Positions 12,532 to 20,660 of a DNA stretch of 21,237 nucleotides are shown here, piece after piece (position 1 is the first letter of the stretch; every line of letters begins with the position of its first letter). The notes beneath the pieces were generated by a model. That model was not told the origin of the DNA and did not search any database. It worked only from the letters and a program-made list of their open reading frames with translations. The stretch spans positions 1 to 21,237 of the forward strand of contig JBEVLT010000389.1 of NCBI GenBank assembly GCA_040509055.1, read 5' to 3'. The stretch comes from JAJKIP01 sp040509055. Lineage in GTDB: Bacteria; Bacteroidota; Bacteroidia; Chitinophagales; Chitinophagaceae. Made by a program: the position numbers and the translations under genes.

Positions 12532-15417
12532 ATGAAGAAAATCGGGTTATTGGTGCTGGTCGTCGTATGCTGGACTGTGTCATCTCATTCCCAAAACATC
12601 AAAGGAAAGCTGCTGGACCTGGTGGATAACAAGCCGCTGTCCGGCGCCCGTGTCACCCTCAGATCGGTAAAGGACACGCTGAAAACCTATAATGTACTGG
12701 CCGGCGATACCGGCACCTTCCGTTTCCAGGGCATTGCCCCGGACTCGTTTTTCCTGAGCGTACATTTTATCGGCTATGAAGAATACCGGCAGATCGTGGC
12801 CGTGAGCGATTCCACGCCGCTGGTGGACCTGGGCACCCTGTTTATCCCCAAGACCTCTACAGAGCTGGATAATGTGGTGGTCACCGCCAAAATACCGCCT
12901 ACCCAGCAAAAAGGCGATACCGTGCAGTACAATGCCAGCCAGTTCAAGGTAAACCCCGATGCCAACGTGGAAGACCTGATCAAAAAAGCGCCGGGCATCA
13001 CCGTGGACCGGGATGGTACCGTGACGGCGCATGGCGAGCAGGTGAGAAAGGTGACGATCGACGGGCGCGACTTTTTCGGCGACGATGCCTCTGCCGCCCT
13101 GCGCAACCTGCCTGCCGAAGTGGTAGATAAAATACAGGTGTTTGACCGGCTGAGCGACCAGGCCCGTTTTACCGGGTTTGATGACGGAAATACCCAGAAA
13201 TCGATCAACATCGTGACCAAATCCGGCATCCGCAACAGCCAGTTCGGGCGTATGTATGCCGGCATCGGTACAGACGGGCGGTATAGCGCCGGCGGCAACG
13301 TGAGTTTTTTCAACGGCGATCGCCGCATTTCGGTGGTCGGCCTTTTCAATAATGTCAACCAGCAAAACTTCGGTTCGCAGGACCTGCTGGGCGTAAGCAG
13401 TTCGGGCGGCAACCGGGGCGGTGGCAGCAACCGCGGTGGAAGTAATAACCGGGGTGGTGGCGGCAGCCAGAATAACTTCACCGTGTCCAGCCAGCCCGGC
13501 ATCAGCCGGACAAATGCAGGCGGCATCAACTTCGCGGACAACTGGGGCAAAAAGCTGGAAGTGACCGGCAGCTATTTCTTCAACCAGGCCCGTAATACCA
13601 ACGAGCAGGAAAACAGGAACCAGAGCACCTTCCAGGATACCATTCTCTATGCCGAGCAATACCGCAACTCGGCCAGCCAGAATTACAACCACCGGATCAA
13701 CCTGCGGCTCGAGTACAAGATCGATTCGGCCAACGAGATCATCATTTCGCCCAGCCTCAATTTCCAGGACAACAAGTCGTGGTCCAACTCTTCATCGATA
13801 TCGTACGAGGCGCCGGCCAGCATGGCGAGCCTGGCCGATGCAGATACCGTCAATACTTCCGAGAACAAAAGCACGTCGCTGCGCACCGGCTACAACCTGC
13901 GCAATAACATTCTTTACCGCCATGCGTTTGCCAAACGGGGTCGAAGCATTTCCGTGAACCTCAGCACAGCCTGGAACAAGAACGACGGCGAAAGCTATGT
14001 GCTTTCCCATTACCGGTTTTTCAAAGGCGGTGTGTTGTCGGAAGACTCGCTGCAAAACCAGTTTACAGACAATGCGACAAACGGGTACAATCTTTCTTCC
14101 AACATTGCCTACACCGAACCCATGGGCCGCAATGGCCAGTTGCAGATCAACTATTCACCCTCCTATTCGAAAAGCAATGCCGACCAGTATACGTTCCGTT
14201 ATGATCCCGTAGGAGATAAATACACGCAGTTCGACTCCACCCTTTCCAATGTATTTGAGAATACCACCATTACCCACAATGGCGGCGTGAGCTTCCGCAT
14301 CGGCAACCGGGACAACCAGCTTTCGGCAGGGGTGAACGTGCAGCATTCCCGCCTGCAGAGCGACCGGTTTTTTCCCAACCAGACTTCGGTGGACCAGGCA
14401 TTTACCAACCTGCTGCCGAACCTGAGCTGGCGCAAAAAAATATCCGCCCGCAGCACCGTTAACTTTTTCTACCGGGCCTCTACCAGCTTTCCCAGCGTGA
14501 CCCAGCTGCAGGATGTGGTAAACATCAACAATCCGCTGCGGGTAACCAGTGGCAACCCGTCACTGAAGCAGTCTTATTCACATTATCTGTCCGGCCGGTA
14601 TACGTTTACCAATACGCAAAAAGGGCAAAGCTTTTTTGCCAACATCTACCTGCAGGCCACGCAGAACAATATTGCCTCGGCCACGTTCAGGGCCAGCAGC
14701 GATTCCATCATCCAGCAGGGTATTGAGCTGAAGAAGGGTTCGCAGCTGGTGATGCCGGTAAACCTGGACGGCTACCAGAGTGTCCGCACCTTCTTTACCT
14801 ACGGCATGCCCGTAGCGTTCATCAAGTCCAATATCAATGTCAATACCGGGTTCAGCTATTCGCGGATGCCGGGACTGGCCAATTCGGTGAAAAGTATTAC
14901 CAATAATTACACCTACAATGCCGGCATCGTGGTTGCCAGCAATATCAGCGAGTATATCGATTTCAATCTTTCCTACAACAGGAGTTTCAACGTGGTCAAA
15001 AATTCTATCCGGCCCGAGCAAAACTCCAATTACAACAACGGCTCGGCCGGTATACAGGTGAACGTCCTGACCAAAAGCGGGTGGTTCGTGCAAAACGATG
15101 TGAGCAACCAGTCCAGTTCGGGTTTATCCAGCGGGTTCAACCAGAGTTTCTGGCTGTGGAATGCAGCCATCGGCAAAAAGTTCCTGAAGAACAGGGCCGC
15201 CGAACTGCGGCTTTCCGTCTTCGACCTGCTGAAGGAGAACCAGAGCATCACCCGGACCGTGTCGGAAAACTATATTGAAGATTCCCGCTCCAATGTGCTG
15301 CAGCAGTATTTCATCCTTACGTTTACCTATAACCTGAAAAATTTCGGTACAGCCAAAGCATCGGCCAACCCGGGACGGCCCGGCGGCGGCAACATGAGAG
15401 GTACCCCAAGGTTTTGA
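12532..15417 (+). CDS. Outer-membrane beta-barrel protein with carboxypeptidase-like and plug domains (TonB-receptor-like)
   Basis: The 961-residue protein has a signal peptide (MKKIGLLVLVVVCWTVSSHS, cleaved near residue 20). A carboxypeptidase-regulatory-like beta domain follows (~22-110: GKLLDLVDNKPLSGARVTLR, then FRFQGIAPDSFFLSV). A plug-like region (~113-235) contains LDNVVVTAKIPP, VEDLIKKAPGITVDRDGTV and GRDFFGDD. The rest is a long Asn/Ser/Tyr-rich barrel of the OMP_b-brl_3 type. A Gly/Asn/Arg tract (292-315) interrupts the early barrel. A 20-odd-residue tail containing GRPGGGN follows the last strand (FILTFTYNLKNF). No SusD partner is adjacent, so glycan import is not indicated. Adjacency to an ECF sigma gene 70 bases downstream suggests surface signalling or an envelope function. 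Confidence 0.85.
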   Translation: MKKIGLLVLVVVCWTVSSHSQNIKGKLLDLVDNKPLSGARVTLRSVKDTLKTYNVLAGDTGTFRFQGIAPDSFFLSVHFIGYEEYRQIVAVSDSTPLVDLGTLFIPKTSTELDNVVVTAKIPPTQQKGDTVQYNASQFKVNPDANVEDLIKKAPGITVDRDGTVTAHGEQVRKVTIDGRDFFGDDASAALRNLPAEVVDKIQVFDRLSDQARFTGFDDGNTQKSINIVTKSGIRNSQFGRMYAGIGTDGRYSAGGNVSFFNGDRRISVVGLFNNVNQQNFGSQDLLGVSSSGGNRGGGSNRGGSNNRGGGGSQNNFTVSSQPGISRTNAGGINFADNWGKKLEVTGSYFFNQARNTNEQENRNQSTFQDTILYAEQYRNSASQNYNHRINLRLEYKIDSANEIIISPSLNFQDNKSWSNSSSISYEAPASMASLADADTVNTSENKSTSLRTGYNLRNNILYRHAFAKRGRSISVNLSTAWNKNDGESYVLSHYRFFKGGVLSEDSLQNQFTDNATNGYNLSSNIAYTEPMGRNGQLQINYSPSYSKSNADQYTFRYDPVGDKYTQFDSTLSNVFENTTITHNGGVSFRIGNRDNQLSAGVNVQHSRLQSDRFFPNQTSVDQAFTNLLPNLSWRKKISARSTVNFFYRASTSFPSVTQLQDVVNINNPLRVTSGNPSLKQSYSHYLSGRYTFTNTQKGQSFFANIYLQATQNNIASATFRASSDSIIQQGIELKKGSQLVMPVNLDGYQSVRTFFTYGMPVAFIKSNINVNTGFSYSRMPGLANSVKSITNNYTYNAGIVVASNISEYIDFNLSYNRSFNVVKNSIRPEQNSNYNNGSAGIQVNVLTKSGWFVQNDVSNQSSSGLSSGFNQSFWLWNAAIGKKFLKNRAAELRLSVFDLLKENQSITRTVSENYIEDSRSNVLQQYFILTFTYNLKNFGTAKASANPGRPGGGNMRGTPRF

Positions 15418-15479
15418 TGCAAACACACCGGCCGGCCCGGCAAACGAAATTTTGCGTAATATCGCCTCACGCAAAAAAA

Positions 15480-15494
15480 ATGCAGCTTGGATGA
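15480..15494 (+). other. Four-codon AUG mini-ORF overlapping the sigma gene start
   Basis: ATG CAG CTT GGA TGA begins at the end of an 8-base A-run and ends seven bases inside the sigma reading frame, in a different frame. It encodes only MQLG. It could affect initiation at the TTG start, or it may be chance. Confidence 0.3.
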
Positions 15495-16059
15495 GAGAAT
15501 TCTGGTAGACCGGCTGAAGCAGGGAGATGAAGCTGCTTTCAGAGCAATCGTTGAGACGTGGCAGGACATGGTGTTCAACACGGCGCTGGGCATTGTGCAG
15601 AGTGCTGAAGATGCCGAAGACATTGCCCAGGAAGTATTTGTGCAGGTATACCAGTCCGTCGGCTCCTTCAAAGGCGATTCCAAATTCTCTACCTGGATGT
15701 ACCGGATCGCGGTGACCAAATCGCTGGACCATGAACGCCGCAAAAAGCGCAAGAAGCGCTTCGCTTTTGTGAAAAGCATCTTTGGCGAGGAGAGCCAGGT
15801 GGTGGTGCACCCGCCTGATTTTCACCATCCCGGCGTGGTGCTGGACAAAAAGGAAGATGCCGCAGCGCTGTTCAAAGCCATTCGCTTATTACCTGATAAC
15901 CAAAGAACTGCATTTACGCTGCACAAAGTGGAAGGGTTGAGCTACCAGGAAGTGAGCGAAGTGATGCAGACGACGGTGTCGTCGGTGGAGTCGCTGATAC
16001 ACCGGGCAAAGAACAACCTGAAGAAGAAGCTGGAAGACTATTACCGGAACAAATACTAA
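15487..16059 (+). CDS. ECF-type RNA polymerase sigma factor
   Basis: The 190-residue protein is a typical two-domain ECF sigma factor. Region 2 spans ~20-95: DMVFNTALGIVQSAEDAEDI then AQEVFVQVYQ, and FSTWMYRIAVTKSLDHERRK for -10 recognition. Region 4 spans ~128-183: LLPDNQRTAFTLHKVEGLSY, then QEVSEVMQTTVSSVESLIHR as the helix-turn-helix. A basic linker (RRKKRKKR) joins them. The only suitable start in frame is TTG at 15487, because an in-frame stop lies at 15457 and the next Met is residue 28, inside region 2. The following genes encode a small membrane protein and two Spy-like proteins, and the preceding one an outer-membrane barrel, so it probably directs an envelope-related regulon. Confidence 0.92.
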   Translation: MDERILVDRLKQGDEAAFRAIVETWQDMVFNTALGIVQSAEDAEDIAQEVFVQVYQSVGSFKGDSKFSTWMYRIAVTKSLDHERRKKRKKRFAFVKSIFGEESQVVVHPPDFHHPGVVLDKKEDAAALFKAIRLLPDNQRTAFTLHKVEGLSYQEVSEVMQTTVSSVESLIHRAKNNLKKKLEDYYRNKY

Positions 16060-16098
16060 GCAAGTTTTTTCGATCAAACAACGTCAAACCTGAAGATC

Positions 16099-16440
16099 AT
16101 GAAGCAGAAAGGAAACACGGAGGAACAGACAGCCGCAGCGCTGGATAGCCTGGAGGGTATGAGGCGCGCCTCGCCGCCGCCTTATTTTTATACCCGGCTG
16201 CAGGCCCGGCTCAGGCGGGAGCAAAGCAGCTGGAACGGCATTGCCAGCCTCATCAGCCGGCCTTTGTTTGCGCTGGGCATCATCGCAGCCGTATTGTTTG
16301 TCAATGGCTGGATCGTGCTTCGCAATGGCCCTGATGCGCTTTCATCCGGCAATGCTTTCCAGGTAGCGACCGATCTGCCGGAAGAATACAATGTCGCTGT
16401 CACGAGTTTTTATGATTACGAAACGCCTTCTCACGAATGA
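16099..16440 (+). CDS. Small single-pass membrane protein, putative anti-sigma factor
   Basis: The 113-residue protein has a polar N-terminal region of about 50 residues (SLEGMRRASPPPYFYTRLQA is the recognisable part), one membrane segment (~54-74), and a short acidic outer tail ending in SFYDYETPSHE. It has no FecR domain and no zinc-finger HxxxCxxC motif. It lies 39 bases after the ECF sigma gene, and its stop overlaps the next start (ATGA). Position and topology match an anti-sigma factor that holds sigma at the inner membrane, but there is no sequence proof. Confidence 0.6.
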   Translation: MKQKGNTEEQTAAALDSLEGMRRASPPPYFYTRLQARLRREQSSWNGIASLISRPLFALGIIAAVLFVNGWIVLRNGPDALSSGNAFQVATDLPEEYNVAVTSFYDYETPSHE

Positions 16441-16925
16441 CCTATATCAGAAATAACAAGATCCTTGTTTTTATCATCGTTATCCTGTTGCTGTCCAACA
16501 TTGGCCTGCTTTTCTTTTTCCTGCGCGATGAGAAGGAAAAACCGAAGAAAAGCCCCCGCGAATACATGATCGAAAAACTGAAGAATGACGTCGGTTTTTC
16601 CGATACGCAGGTGGCCCGGTACGTGGAGCTGGCCGATAAGCACAAGGCGAATATGAAGCCCCTGTTCGATGATATACACGAGGCGAAAGAAGAATACTAT
16701 AAGCTGCTGCAGCAGCCGGCGCCTTCCGACTCGGTGCAGCAGGGGTACCTGGTACAGGTAGGCAAAAAGCAGCAGATCATCGACAGCACCATCTTTGCCC
16801 ACTTTTTTGCATTGAAGCAGGTCTGTACGCCCGAACAATTACCGCGGTACGATACGGTTATCCAGCGAGTGCTCAAGGGCATGATCAATCCTTCGAAGAA
16901 AGGATCCGGCAAAGACCATAAATAA
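16437..16925 (+). CDS. Membrane-anchored CpxP/Spy-like (periplasmic heavy-metal-sensor-like) protein
   Basis: The 162-residue protein has an N-terminal membrane anchor (~9-29, VFIIVILLLSNIGLLFFFL) and then a predominantly helical, charged periplasmic domain. YMIEKLKNDVGFSDTQVARY and the later VCTPEQLPRYDTVIQRVL resemble the paired LTxxQ-like helices of the CpxP/Spy/CnrX/ZraP superfamily, whose members form clasp-shaped helical hairpins that bind unfolded proteins or metals. Its ATG overlaps the preceding stop. Residue C129 is the only cysteine. No clear metal-ligand cluster is visible, so a chaperone-like or sigma-regulating sensor role (as CnrX has) is inferred from fold and context. Confidence 0.65.
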   Translation: MTYIRNNKILVFIIVILLLSNIGLLFFFLRDEKEKPKKSPREYMIEKLKNDVGFSDTQVARYVELADKHKANMKPLFDDIHEAKEEYYKLLQQPAPSDSVQQGYLVQVGKKQQIIDSTIFAHFFALKQVCTPEQLPRYDTVIQRVLKGMINPSKKGSGKDHK

Positions 16926-16946
16926 CTCAATCTAAACAATACACAA

Positions 16947-17339
16947 ATGAAACGATCAATCTTTGTCGCCCTGCTGGTTATGCTGGCGGCAGGCAGTTCT
17001 GTAATGGCACAGGGTCCTCAGCGCCGCACTGTGGAAGAGCGCGTCAAGGCCGTGCATGAAAAGATAGACAGTGCGTTCAGGCTGGATGCGGCCAAACTGG
17101 TGCAGGCAGATTCCATCTTTGCCGGTTACTACCGCTCGTCTGATAAGGTAAGGGAAGAGTTGAGAAGCGGCGGGGAGCGTCCCGATCCGCAGGTGATGCG
17201 GGATAAGATGCAGCCGATCATGGAGGCAAGAGATAAGGAATTGCGCGGTGTGCTCGGAGACGACAACTTCAAGGTATGGAAGGAAGTCATCGAACCATCT
17301 ATGCGTCCGCAGCGGCCCGGTGGCGGTAACCGCGGATAA
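16947..17339 (+). CDS. Secreted Spy-like small helical protein with Gly/Arg tail
   Basis: The 130-residue protein has a clear signal peptide (MKRSIFVALLVMLAAGSSVMA, cleavage before QGPQ). The mature part is highly charged and helical, with RTVEERVKAVHEKIDSAF and MRDKMQPIMEARDKELRGVL followed by DDNFKVW. That layout matches small Spy/LTxxQ-type periplasmic proteins. It ends in RPQRPGGGNRG, close to the tail of the barrel protein four genes upstream. It lies 21 bases after the anchored Spy-like gene and is the last gene before a strong terminator. A periplasmic chaperone or stress-output role is inferred. Confidence 0.65.
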   Translation: MKRSIFVALLVMLAAGSSVMAQGPQRRTVEERVKAVHEKIDSAFRLDAAKLVQADSIFAGYYRSSDKVREELRSGGERPDPQVMRDKMQPIMEARDKELRGVLGDDNFKVWKEVIEPSMRPQRPGGGNRG

Positions 17340-17369
17340 GCTTTTCAGGGTTATGAGTACCAAATCACG

Positions 17370-17395
17370 GCCCCGGACCAGTCCGGGGCTTTTTT
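17370..17395 (+). terminator. Rho-independent terminator of the sigma/Spy-like gene cluster
   Basis: GCCCCGGAC (17370-17378) pairs with GTCCGGGGC (17381-17389) and is followed by TTTTTT (17390-17395). The T-run reaches into the stop codon of the convergent response-regulator gene (TAA at 17396-17394). On the minus strand no T-run follows, so it looks one-directional. Confidence 0.88.
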
Positions 17396-18149
17396 ATTGC
17401 CCCATCCATTCTTTGAAGGCCGTTACGTTTTCCTGGCTGATGATGATCTCTTCGGAAACGGCCGGCTCCAGCTCCACTTCCAGTTTGCTTTTGGGGTAGG
17501 ACTTGATGCGTTTGATGGCGCTCATGTTCACCAGGTATTTCCGGTTCACCCGGTAGAAACAGGCCGGGTCCAGCTGCTTTTCGATATCGGCCAGCGACTG
17601 ATCGAGTATGAACTTCTGGTTGCGGCTGTCTACCATGCACACCAGCTTGTGCGTGGCATAGAAATAGGAGATATCGTCTGTTTTGATGCTGATATAATCT
17701 GCCCCGCGTTTTACCAGGAAACGTTTTTTATGGCAGCTGCCCGATGATTGCTGTTGCCACTGCTGCAGGTGGCGGAAGCCGGTGGCAAAATGCTGCTTCA
17801 GCTTATCGTATTTTTTCAGGGCAGCTTCCAGCTTTTCCTGCTTCACCGGTTTCAGCAGGTAGTCGATGCTGTTGTGCTCGAAGGCTTCCTGCCAGTATTC
17901 GTCGAAGGCCGTGCAGAAGATGACGGGGCTGGTGATATTTACCTTTTCAAAGATGGTGAAAGAAGAGCCTTCTCCCAGTTCGATGTCCATGAAGAGCAGG
18001 TCCGGCATAGGATTTTCCTGCAGCCATTCTATCGAGGCGGTTACCCCATTCAGCACAGCCGCTACTTCTATGGAAGGATCAGCCGCCTGTATGGCTTTGA
18101 CCAGTTTTTCCGCTGCCGGCTTCTCGTCTTCTATGATGATCACTTTCAT
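17394..18149 (-). CDS. LytTR-family response regulator
   Basis: The 251-residue protein has a receiver domain (~1-118) and a LytTR DNA-binding domain (~142-248). The receiver shows E7/D8, the phospho-acceptor Asp55 in LLFMDIELG, Thr79 in FCTAFDEYW and Lys in LLKPVKQ. The LytTR part has RFLVKRGADYISIKTDDISY, FYRVNRKYLVNMSAIKRI and a C-terminal EWMGQ. LytTR domains bind DNA through beta strands. The histidine kinase gene lies 26 bases upstream on the same strand, so they form a standard operon pair. The target genes cannot be read here. Confidence 0.93.
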   Translation of the reverse strand: MKVIIIEDEKPAAEKLVKAIQAADPSIEVAAVLNGVTASIEWLQENPMPDLLFMDIELGEGSSFTIFEKVNITSPVIFCTAFDEYWQEAFEHNSIDYLLKPVKQEKLEAALKKYDKLKQHFATGFRHLQQWQQQSSGSCHKKRFLVKRGADYISIKTDDISYFYATHKLVCMVDSRNQKFILDQSLADIEKQLDPACFYRVNRKYLVNMSAIKRIKSYPKSKLEVELEPAVSEEIIISQENVTAFKEWMGQ

Positions 18150-18175
18150 GAGCTGGTTTTTGATCCTGCTGCCCG

Positions 18176-19255
18176 TTAGCCGATGGTCAGTACCGGCAGG
18201 CGCACGGTAAAATTATTGTCTTCTGTGCTGATGGCAATTTCCCGGCTGGTAGTGAGCTTGTAACGTTCGCCCAGGTTTTGCAGCCCGATGCGCGAAGAGG
18301 GCCGGAATGCCGTTTTTCTCTTGATGTCATTGCGGATGACCAGCTCGCCGTTTTCCAGTACGATATCGAGCACAAGGGGTTTCTCTTCCGAAAACTCGTT
18401 GTGCTTGATCGCATTTTCGGCCAGTACCTGCAGGGAGATGGGCGGTACCAGGCAATGGTCCAGCGCTGCGGCGGGGATTGCCATTTGCAGCCGTACGGCT
18501 TTATCGAACCGGATCCGCAGCAGCGAAAAATAGTTTTCGAGAAACTCCATTTCTTCCCGCAGCAATACGAGGTCCCTTGCCTTGTTCTGCAGGATGTAGC
18601 GGTACACACCGGCCAGGTTGTCGTTGAATAATTTGGCCTTCTGCGGTTTTTCTTCGATGAGGTGCGACAGGGTATTCAGTGAGTTGAAAATAAAATGCGG
18701 GTCGATCTGGTTCTTCAGTGCCTGCAGTTCGGCTTCGGCCTTGGCCCGTTCCGTCTGTGCCCGCTGCACTTTTTCGGTTTCCGCTTCTTTTACCAGGAAC
18801 ACGGTTTCATATACATGCACGATGAACAGCACGAGGATCATGATGACCATGGCATTCATGCCCACGATATTCCAGTTCACATTCCCCTTTGCAAACAAGT
18901 GGTACCATCCTGTCAGCAGCAGCACGCTCACCGGTATAGTATAAAAAGAAATGGCCAGGATAAGTGCAGTGATCTTCCGCACCGGTTTATCGAACCAGTC
19001 GAAATAGCTGCGCAGCGTGAACAGCAGGAAGCGGTTGCCCTGCCAGATCACGAAAGCGATGCCGATGGTATACAGGTAGCTGAGCTTGGTTTCCCATAGC
19101 GAATACCTGGAATGATCGATCAGGCCGGTGACCAGCGGCAGCAGGATGCCAAAAACGGGGATCAGGATCAGGCGGAACCCGATATCGTTCAGCCGGACCG
19201 GGTCGCCCGTCTTTTTCATCGCCTGATCACTATCCTTTGTCTTGCTGTTTTCCAT
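18176..19255 (-). CDS. LytS/YehU-type sensor histidine kinase
   Basis: The 359-residue protein has four membrane segments (~28-46, 58-78, 95-116, 130-152), a coiled-coil linker rich in Glu, Arg and Ala (~157-180), and a His_kinase domain. LKNQIDPHFIFNSLNTLSHL places the phosphorylated His at 187. The ATP-binding part has LAENAIKHNE (N281, H285) and SRIGLQNLGERY (321-332). No extracellular sensor domain is present, so sensing is probably through the membrane segments. The gene stops 26 bases before the response-regulator start. An in-frame ATG at residue 13 is a possible alternative start. Confidence 0.92.
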   Translation of the reverse strand: MENSKTKDSDQAMKKTGDPVRLNDIGFRLILIPVFGILLPLVTGLIDHSRYSLWETKLSYLYTIGIAFVIWQGNRFLLFTLRSYFDWFDKPVRKITALILAISFYTIPVSVLLLTGWYHLFAKGNVNWNIVGMNAMVIMILVLFIVHVYETVFLVKEAETEKVQRAQTERAKAEAELQALKNQIDPHFIFNSLNTLSHLIEEKPQKAKLFNDNLAGVYRYILQNKARDLVLLREEMEFLENYFSLLRIRFDKAVRLQMAIPAAALDHCLVPPISLQVLAENAIKHNEFSEEKPLVLDIVLENGELVIRNDIKRKTAFRPSSRIGLQNLGERYKLTTSREIAISTEDNNFTVRLPVLTIG

Positions 19256-19339
19256 CCTGGTTCCGTTTGCATTCCACCGGTAAAAATTATGAAATAGATT
19301 CGATATACCACTTTTTTAAAACCATCTAAAGACTTGTTT

Positions 19340-19774
19340 ATGGACATGAGTACGATCAACTGGCTGGCCATCCTCGTTGCCGGCGTTTCTGCGTTTGTAT
19401 TGGGAGGCGTCTGGTACTCCCCGGCCCTCTTTGGCAGGGCCTGGATGACGGAGAACAAAATGACGATCGAGGATGTAAAAAAAGGGAATGCCGGCAAGAT
19501 CTATGGCTGGGCATTTATTCTCAGCCTGCTGATGGCGGCGAACCTTGGTATGTTCCTGTCGGATCCGCCTGATGCCTGCCCGGCTGACTGTGCGCCACGC
19601 ACTACGGTAGAATGGGGTACCATAGCCGGTTTCCTGGCCGGCATCTGGGTATTTTGCGGGCTGGCCATCGTAGCCCTGTTCGAGCACAAAACAGCCCGGT
19701 ATATTTTTATCAATGGCGGCTACCTGGTCCTTGCCCTCACCCTGATGGGTGCCATTATCGGGTTGTGGAGATAG
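19340..19774 (+). CDS. DUF1761-family membrane protein
   Basis: The 144-residue protein has four membrane segments (~8-25, 52-70, 88-108, 120-142). The start MDMSTINWLAILVAGVSAFV followed by LGGVWYSPALFGRAWM is typical of DUF1761. GWAFILSLLMAANLGMFLS is the second segment. Residues ~72-86 hold two cysteines (DACPADCAP) in a short loop. The family function is unknown. It heads a likely four-gene unit with two VOC proteins and an SRPBCC protein, spaced by 18, 38 and 11 bases. ATG 19340 is chosen; the frame is open to a TTG at 19334. Confidence 0.82.
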   Translation: MDMSTINWLAILVAGVSAFVLGGVWYSPALFGRAWMTENKMTIEDVKKGNAGKIYGWAFILSLLMAANLGMFLSDPPDACPADCAPRTTVEWGTIAGFLAGIWVFCGLAIVALFEHKTARYIFINGGYLVLALTLMGAIIGLWR

Positions 19775-19792
19775 GTAATCATAGTAAAACAT

Positions 19793-20215
19793 ATGCAACA
19801 AATGAAAAGAGTAACCGGTATCGGCGGGCTTTTCTTCAAGACAAAAGACCCGGAAAAGATAAGGGAATGGTATGCGAAGCACCTGGGTATCCCGGCCAGC
19901 GGGCATGGCACGTCCTTCGACTGGCGAAAGGAGAACGGAGAAAAAGGATATACGATCTGGAGCCCGTTCAAAGAAAGCACGAAGTATTTTGATCCGTCTG
20001 AGAAACCGTTTATGTTCAACTACCGGGTGGAGAACCTGGAGGAGTTGCTGAAGGTGCTGGAGGAAGAGGGTGTAACGGTAGTCGGCAAGATGGAAACATA
20101 TGAGTATGGTAAGTTCGGCTGGATACTGGACCCGGAAGGCAACAAGATCGAACTGTGGGAACCGGTAGACCGGGTCTTTGACGACATGAATGCCGGCTCG
20201 GTGTCCAGCAGCTAA
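19793..20215 (+). CDS. VOC (glyoxalase/bleomycin-resistance) superfamily protein
   Basis: The 140-residue protein is a single-chain vicinal-oxygen-chelate protein with two beta-alpha-beta-beta-beta units: GIGGLFFKTKDPEKIREWYA near 9-28, and FNYRVENLEELLKVLEEEGV then GWILDPEGNKIELWEP near 110-125. The DPEGNKIELW motif is the usual signature of the second unit and gives a potential metal-ligand Glu. Substrates range from methylglyoxal adducts to antibiotics, and none can be assigned here. A Met at residue 4 is an alternative start. It lies in a unit with a second VOC gene. Confidence 0.83.
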   Translation: MQQMKRVTGIGGLFFKTKDPEKIREWYAKHLGIPASGHGTSFDWRKENGEKGYTIWSPFKESTKYFDPSEKPFMFNYRVENLEELLKVLEEEGVTVVGKMETYEYGKFGWILDPEGNKIELWEPVDRVFDDMNAGSVSSS

Positions 20216-20253
20216 CTTCATTATTTCCCTTACTATAAAAATCATCTTTTATT

Positions 20254-20649
20254 ATGAAACATGCGATCAGCTGGTTCGAAATCCCTGCTACCGACCTGGA
20301 CAGGGCTGCTGCATTTTATGAAACCATTTTTGGATTTTCTTTGATCCCGGCCGATATGCCGGGCATCCGGATGCGGATGTTCCCGGTGCAGGATATGGAA
20401 TGCGTAGGCGGCGCCATCGTGGCAACCGGCGACGGCCTGCTTACATCTTCTGCTACCGACGGCGTACTCATCTACCTGAACGGTAACCCCGACCTGCAAA
20501 ACGTGCTGGATAAAGTAGAAGGAGCCGGCGGATCGATCGTTCTTCCAAAGACGGAGATTTCTCCCGAGTATGGATACATGGCCCTGTTCACCGACACGGA
20601 AGGCAACCGCATCGGGCTGCATTCTGCGCCGGACAATATGAAAGGATAA
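20254..20649 (+). CDS. Second VOC superfamily protein
   Basis: The 131-residue protein is another VOC-fold protein, distinct in sequence from its neighbour. MKHAISWFEIPATDLDRAAA then FYETIFGFSL forms the first unit, and YMALFTDTEGNRIGLHSAP the second. The ligand-position residues in the second unit (GNRIGLH) differ from the first protein's IELWEP, so metal binding here is uncertain. Many PhnB-like or YdcB-like VOC proteins have this form. It is followed 11 bases later by the SRPBCC gene. Confidence 0.83.
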   Translation: MKHAISWFEIPATDLDRAAAFYETIFGFSLIPADMPGIRMRMFPVQDMECVGGAIVATGDGLLTSSATDGVLIYLNGNPDLQNVLDKVEGAGGSIVLPKTEISPEYGYMALFTDTEGNRIGLHSAPDNMKG

Positions 20650-20660
20650 ATTTTTTTGTT

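Noticed and set aside
12580..13692. A 370-codon minus-strand frame inside the barrel gene
   Set aside because: It is antisense to a well-supported signal-peptide, plug and barrel protein, and its composition is that of a complement shadow.
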